Part shown: piece after piece, positions 61,430 through 64,000 of the stretch
Layout: every line of letters begins with the position of its first letter
How positions within the stretch are numbered: the first letter of the stretch is position 1
Origin: Rhizobium herbae
GTDB taxonomy: Bacteria; Pseudomonadota; Alphaproteobacteria; Rhizobiales; Rhizobiaceae
DNA length: 64,000 nucleotides
Reading direction: 5' to 3'
Assembly (NCBI RefSeq): GCF_017873135.1
Contig: NZ_JAGGJV010000002.1
Location: 310,001 to 374,000, forward strand
Position numbers and translations under genes: made by a program
The notes under the pieces: generated by a model
The model's input: the letters and a program-made list of their open reading frames with translations, nothing else
Database searches by the model: none
What the model was told of the DNA's origin: nothing

Positions 61430-63004
61430 ATGAGCACGCCCGGAGCTTATGCCCGCCTGGTACGGATCGGCTGGGTGCTGGTGCGCGAAGGCGTGGTCTC
61501 GGCCTTGCCGTCGGAAAACCTGCCGGCGCTGCCGAAGGCCGCGCAATCCTTCGCCGGCCTTTTCGCGCGCCGTCGTGCAAAAAAGGAAGACCGTAGCGAC
61601 CGGCTTGCCCGGGCCATCGAGCGGCTTGGTCCGTCCTATGTGAAGATCGGCCAGTTTCTCGCCACCCGTCCCGATGTCGTCGGCGCCGATTTCGCCCAGG
61701 ATCTGTCCTTCCTGCAGGACCGGATGGCGACCTTTCCGGTGGAGGAGGCGCGTGCCGCGGTCGAAGGCTCGCTCGGCCGTCCGGTGGCCGACCTTTATGC
61801 TCATTTCGGCGAGCCGATCGCCGCCGCCTCGATCGCCCAGGTTCATCCGGCGATGGTGCTGCGCGATGGCGTCGAGGAAAAAGTCGCGGTCAAGGTCATC
61901 CGCCCCGGCGTGCGCCAGCGTTTTGCCCATGATCTGGAAGCGATGTTCCTGGTGGCCGGGCTTCAGGAGCGTTTCCTGCCCCATACTCGCCGTCTGCGCC
62001 CGGTCGAAGTGACCAAGACGCTGGAGCAGACCACCAAGATCGAGATGGACCTGCGGCTCGAGGCAGCGGCCCTGTCGGAGTTGGGCGAGAACGCCGCCGA
62101 TGATCCGGGCTTCCGCGTGCCGAAGGTCGATTGGGAACGGACCGGCCGCGACGTCGTGACGATGGAGTGGGTCGACGGCACCAAGATGTCGGATGTCGAG
62201 GGCCTGCGCCGCGCCGGTCACGATCTCAACGGGCTGGCGGACACGTTGATCCAGTCCTTCCTGCGCCACACCCTGCGCGACGGCTTTTTCCATGCCGACA
62301 TGCACCAGGGCAATCTCTTCGTCGATCCGAAGGGCATGATCGTCGCCGTCGATTTTGGGATCGTCGGTCGTCTCGGCAAGAAGGAGCGCCGGTTCCTCGC
62401 CGAAATCCTCTATGGCTTCATCACCCGCGACTACCGCCGCGTCGCCGATGTGCATTTCGAGGCCGGTTACGTGCCCGGCCACCATGACGTCGCAAGCTTC
62501 GCCCAGGCGATCCGCGCCATCGGTGAGCCGATCCACGGCCAGCCGGCCGAAACCATCTCCATGGCCAAGCTGCTGACGCTGCTCTTCGAGGTGACTCAGC
62601 TCTTCGACATGGAAACGCGGCCGGAACTGGTCATGCTGCAGAAGACCATGGTCGTCGTCGAAGGCGTCGCCCGCACGCTCAATCCGCGCTTCAACATGTG
62701 GAAGGCCTCCGAGCCGGTGGTTGGCGGCTGGATCCGCGACAATCTCGGTCCCAAGCGCATTCTGGGGGACCTCAGGGAAGGGCTTCACGCGGCTGTCAGG
62801 CTTGCAGAAGCGGCGCCGGAAATTGCTGCGAAAACGGAGCGGTTTTCCCGCGAGATCACGGCCATGGCAGAAAACGGCCTGCGTTTCGACGCGCAGACTG
62901 CCGAAGCCATCGGCCGCTCGGAAGCCCGCCACAGCCGCTCGGGCCGTGTAGCGCTCTGGGTCATCGCGCTGACACTTGTCTACATCGCCTGGCGGGTTTT
63001 TTGA
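61430..63004 (+). CDS. ubiB: Ubiquinone biosynthesis protein UbiB (ABC1/ADCK kinase-like)
   Basis: 524 residues. Atypical protein-kinase-like ATPase of ubiquinone synthesis, anchored by a C-terminal membrane segment (VALWVIALTLVYIAW). Conserved elements: YVKIGQFLATRPD (KxGQ motif), VAVKVIRPG, catalytic FFHADMHQGNLF, and VDFGIVGRL. It follows ubiE by 62 bp. Confidence 0.95.
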   Translation: MSTPGAYARLVRIGWVLVREGVVSALPSENLPALPKAAQSFAGLFARRRAKKEDRSDRLARAIERLGPSYVKIGQFLATRPDVVGADFAQDLSFLQDRMATFPVEEARAAVEGSLGRPVADLYAHFGEPIAAASIAQVHPAMVLRDGVEEKVAVKVIRPGVRQRFAHDLEAMFLVAGLQERFLPHTRRLRPVEVTKTLEQTTKIEMDLRLEAAALSELGENAADDPGFRVPKVDWERTGRDVVTMEWVDGTKMSDVEGLRRAGHDLNGLADTLIQSFLRHTLRDGFFHADMHQGNLFVDPKGMIVAVDFGIVGRLGKKERRFLAEILYGFITRDYRRVADVHFEAGYVPGHHDVASFAQAIRAIGEPIHGQPAETISMAKLLTLLFEVTQLFDMETRPELVMLQKTMVVVEGVARTLNPRFNMWKASEPVVGGWIRDNLGPKRILGDLREGLHAAVRLAEAAPEIAAKTERFSREITAMAENGLRFDAQTAEAIGRSEARHSRSGRVALWVIALTLVYIAWRVF

Positions 63005-63041
63005 TCTTGCCTTTGCGGACGTGTTGGCTAAACTTCTCCGC

Positions 63042-63116
63042 ATGAACAGCGTAGCAAAGACCCTTACCATGACCTGCACGGACCCTTCGGGGTGCGCGGG
63101 GTTGGTGCTGGGCTAA
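63042..63116 (+). CDS. Possible 24-codon leader peptide before the GNAT gene
   Basis: ATG 63042 to TAA 63116 reads 24 codons (MNSVAKTLTMTC, then a Gly/Ser/Cys tail), with no strong ribosome binding site. Alone it would be unremarkable, but two hairpins that bury the acetyltransferase ribosome binding site follow it, the layout of translational attenuation. Confidence 0.25.
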   Translation: MNSVAKTLTMTCTDPSGCAGLVLG

Positions 63117-63134
63117 AAGCGCTTTCATCCTGTG

Positions 63135-63199
63135 GACCCTGCCGAGGCAGGTAGGGTCGCAAGCTTCTTACCTCCTCGCATCTAAAGACGAGGATCGTC
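63135..63199 (+). promoter_or_regulatory. Leader hairpins that can hide the ribosome binding site of the acetyltransferase
   Basis: GACCCT (63135-63140) pairs with AGGGTC (63153-63158) as one hairpin. CCTCG (63174-63178) can pair with CGAGG (63189-63193), and GACGA (63187-63191) with TCGTC (63195-63199) around GGA; both would cover the GAGG Shine-Dalgarno directly before ATG 63200. Confidence 0.45.
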
Positions 63200-63772
63200 A
63201 TGAAGCAATCGGAAAGCCCGCCACCGCCCGCCTTGAAAAATGCCCTGCATATCCGGGCGTCGCGCCCCGGCGATCATGAGCAGATCGCCGCCGTGATGAA
63301 CCAGCCGCAAGTGCGGCGGGGAACGTTGCGCATGCCTCATACGCGTCCGGAGGAGGTCCTCTCGTGGTTGGAGAAGCCGTCAGAGGGAGGACTTCAACTG
63401 GTCGCGGAAAGGGACGGCGTCATTCTGGGAGCAGCCGGGCTCCATCGCCAGGCGGGGCGGCGTCATCACGCAGCGATGCTCGGCATGAGCGTCCATGACG
63501 CCCATCACCGGCAGGGTATCGGTAAAGCCCTGCTGTCTGAGCTCATCGATGCCGCCGACAAATGGCTGAACATAGTGCGCATCGAACTGACGGTCTTTAC
63601 CGACAATGCGGCGGCCATCGCACTTTACCAGGCGGCTGGCTTTGAGGCCGAAGGCATCCATCATGCATATGCCTTTCGGGACGGAAAGTTTGCGGATGTT
63701 TTGGCCATGGCCCGAATCCGGAAAATACTGGCGGACCCTGTTCCTTTTGGAACTGCGACCCCCCGTGATTGA
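63200..63772 (+). CDS. GNAT-family N-acetyltransferase
   Basis: 190 residues. The acetyl-CoA pyrophosphate loop is RQGIGKAL (about 103-110), after MLGMSVHDAHH; ending motif ALYQAAGFEAEG. Similar to the RimJ/PhnO-like group (YhhY type) that acetylates amino acids, peptides or drugs. Substrate unknown. It is separate from ubiB by 195 bp containing the leader described above. Confidence 0.92.
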   Translation: MKQSESPPPPALKNALHIRASRPGDHEQIAAVMNQPQVRRGTLRMPHTRPEEVLSWLEKPSEGGLQLVAERDGVILGAAGLHRQAGRRHHAAMLGMSVHDAHHRQGIGKALLSELIDAADKWLNIVRIELTVFTDNAAAIALYQAAGFEAEGIHHAYAFRDGKFADVLAMARIRKILADPVPFGTATPRD

Positions 63773-63834
63773 GGTATTCTTCTTCTCAAGGATGAGGCGG
63801 GCTCATCCAGCCAATCACTTGAGGAGAGACCACC

Positions 63835-64000
63835 ATGCGCAAATTGATCATCGCTTCCATCGTTGCCGCTGGCGCGGCCCTTTCTTTCGCAGCCCCGTCC
63901 GTAGCTGGCGGCTACTATGGCGGTGGCTATTACGGCGGCGGCTACGACAACGTCGATCACTATTACGGCCATAAGCGCCACTACAAGCGGAGCTACTACG
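63835..64000 (+). CDS. Gly/Tyr-rich secreted protein, cut by the window end
   Basis: A Shine-Dalgarno GAGGAGAG precedes ATG 63835. The first 24 residues are a clean signal peptide (LIIASIVAAGAALSFAAPSVA), followed by GGYYGGGYYGGGYDN and a His/Lys/Tyr-rich stretch. Small proteins of this kind are frequent in rhizobia; function unknown. The stop is outside the window. Confidence 0.75.
   Translation, partial: MRKLIIASIVAAGAALSFAAPSVAGGYYGGGYYGGGYDNVDHYYGHKRHYKRSYY

Overview
The window looks like the chromosome of an alphaproteobacterium of the Rhizobiaceae (Rhizobium/Agrobacterium/Neorhizobium type). Supporting this are the GC-rich codon use, the dnaA - rpsT - mutM / ubiE - ubiB neighbourhood, a complete cpa/tad pilus locus with a small Flp pilin, a RirA-type TGA-N9-TCA box before a siderophore receptor, and many ATGA-overlapping operons. 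All functional calls come from reading motifs and family resemblance by eye; no search was run.

Layout. 1-9404: an XRE-cupin regulator, tandem operator-like palindromes, and an eight-gene catabolic operon (sugar ABC transporter, phosphotriesterase-like hydrolase, GATase1-like protein, PfkB kinase, BtpA-family protein, carbamoylase-type amidase) whose substrate cannot be told from sequence. 9405-10132: a scar zone with a truncated NYN-domain gene and the N-terminal stub of a probable restriction endonuclease. 10133-17490: a five-gene operon SWIM zinc finger - DUF5691 - MoxR AAA+ - DUF5682 - VWA. 17611-23430: an RNA-repair/RNA-binding locus with rtcR (minus strand), a sigma-54-type promoter, rsr (Ro60/TROVE), about seven tandem tRNA-mimicking Y-RNA-like elements, and a divergent rtcB. 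23514-23794: a truncated HTH gene beside a tRNA-Ser(GGA) gene, a plausible island edge.

24096-27880: a small membrane protein, an AraC regulator and a TonB-dependent siderophore receptor. 28576-40802: a nucleoside uptake and salvage block (BMP-family ABC transporter, cdd, punA, deoC, deoA on plus; deoB, add, upp on minus), probably sharing an ACCAATTGGT-type operator. 40979-54898: the tad/cpa locus, with minor pseudopilins and a CpaC-N-like protein on minus, flp and cpaABCDEF-tadBC on plus, and tadD beyond an SDR/LysR pair. 55039-64000: leucyl aminopeptidase, dnaA, rpsT, mutM, ubiE, ubiB, a GNAT acetyltransferase with an unusual leader, and a Gly/Tyr-rich secreted protein cut by the window end.

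The most interesting part is 10.1-23.5 kb. The 1,029-bp gap between rsr and rtcB is filled by repeated units. Each has a lower and an upper stem around a CGAATGCC-like strand and an ACTAC motif. Inside these stems sit a T-arm, then an acceptor-like stem closed by a loop, then a D-arm-like sequence: tRNA parts in circularly permuted order, as in bacterial YrlA RNAs. Stem sequences differ between copies while complementarity is kept. RtcR would sense RNA damage and drive rsr-Y-rtcB through the sigma-54 promoter. The adjacent MoxR/VWA/SWIM operon may be a functional partner.
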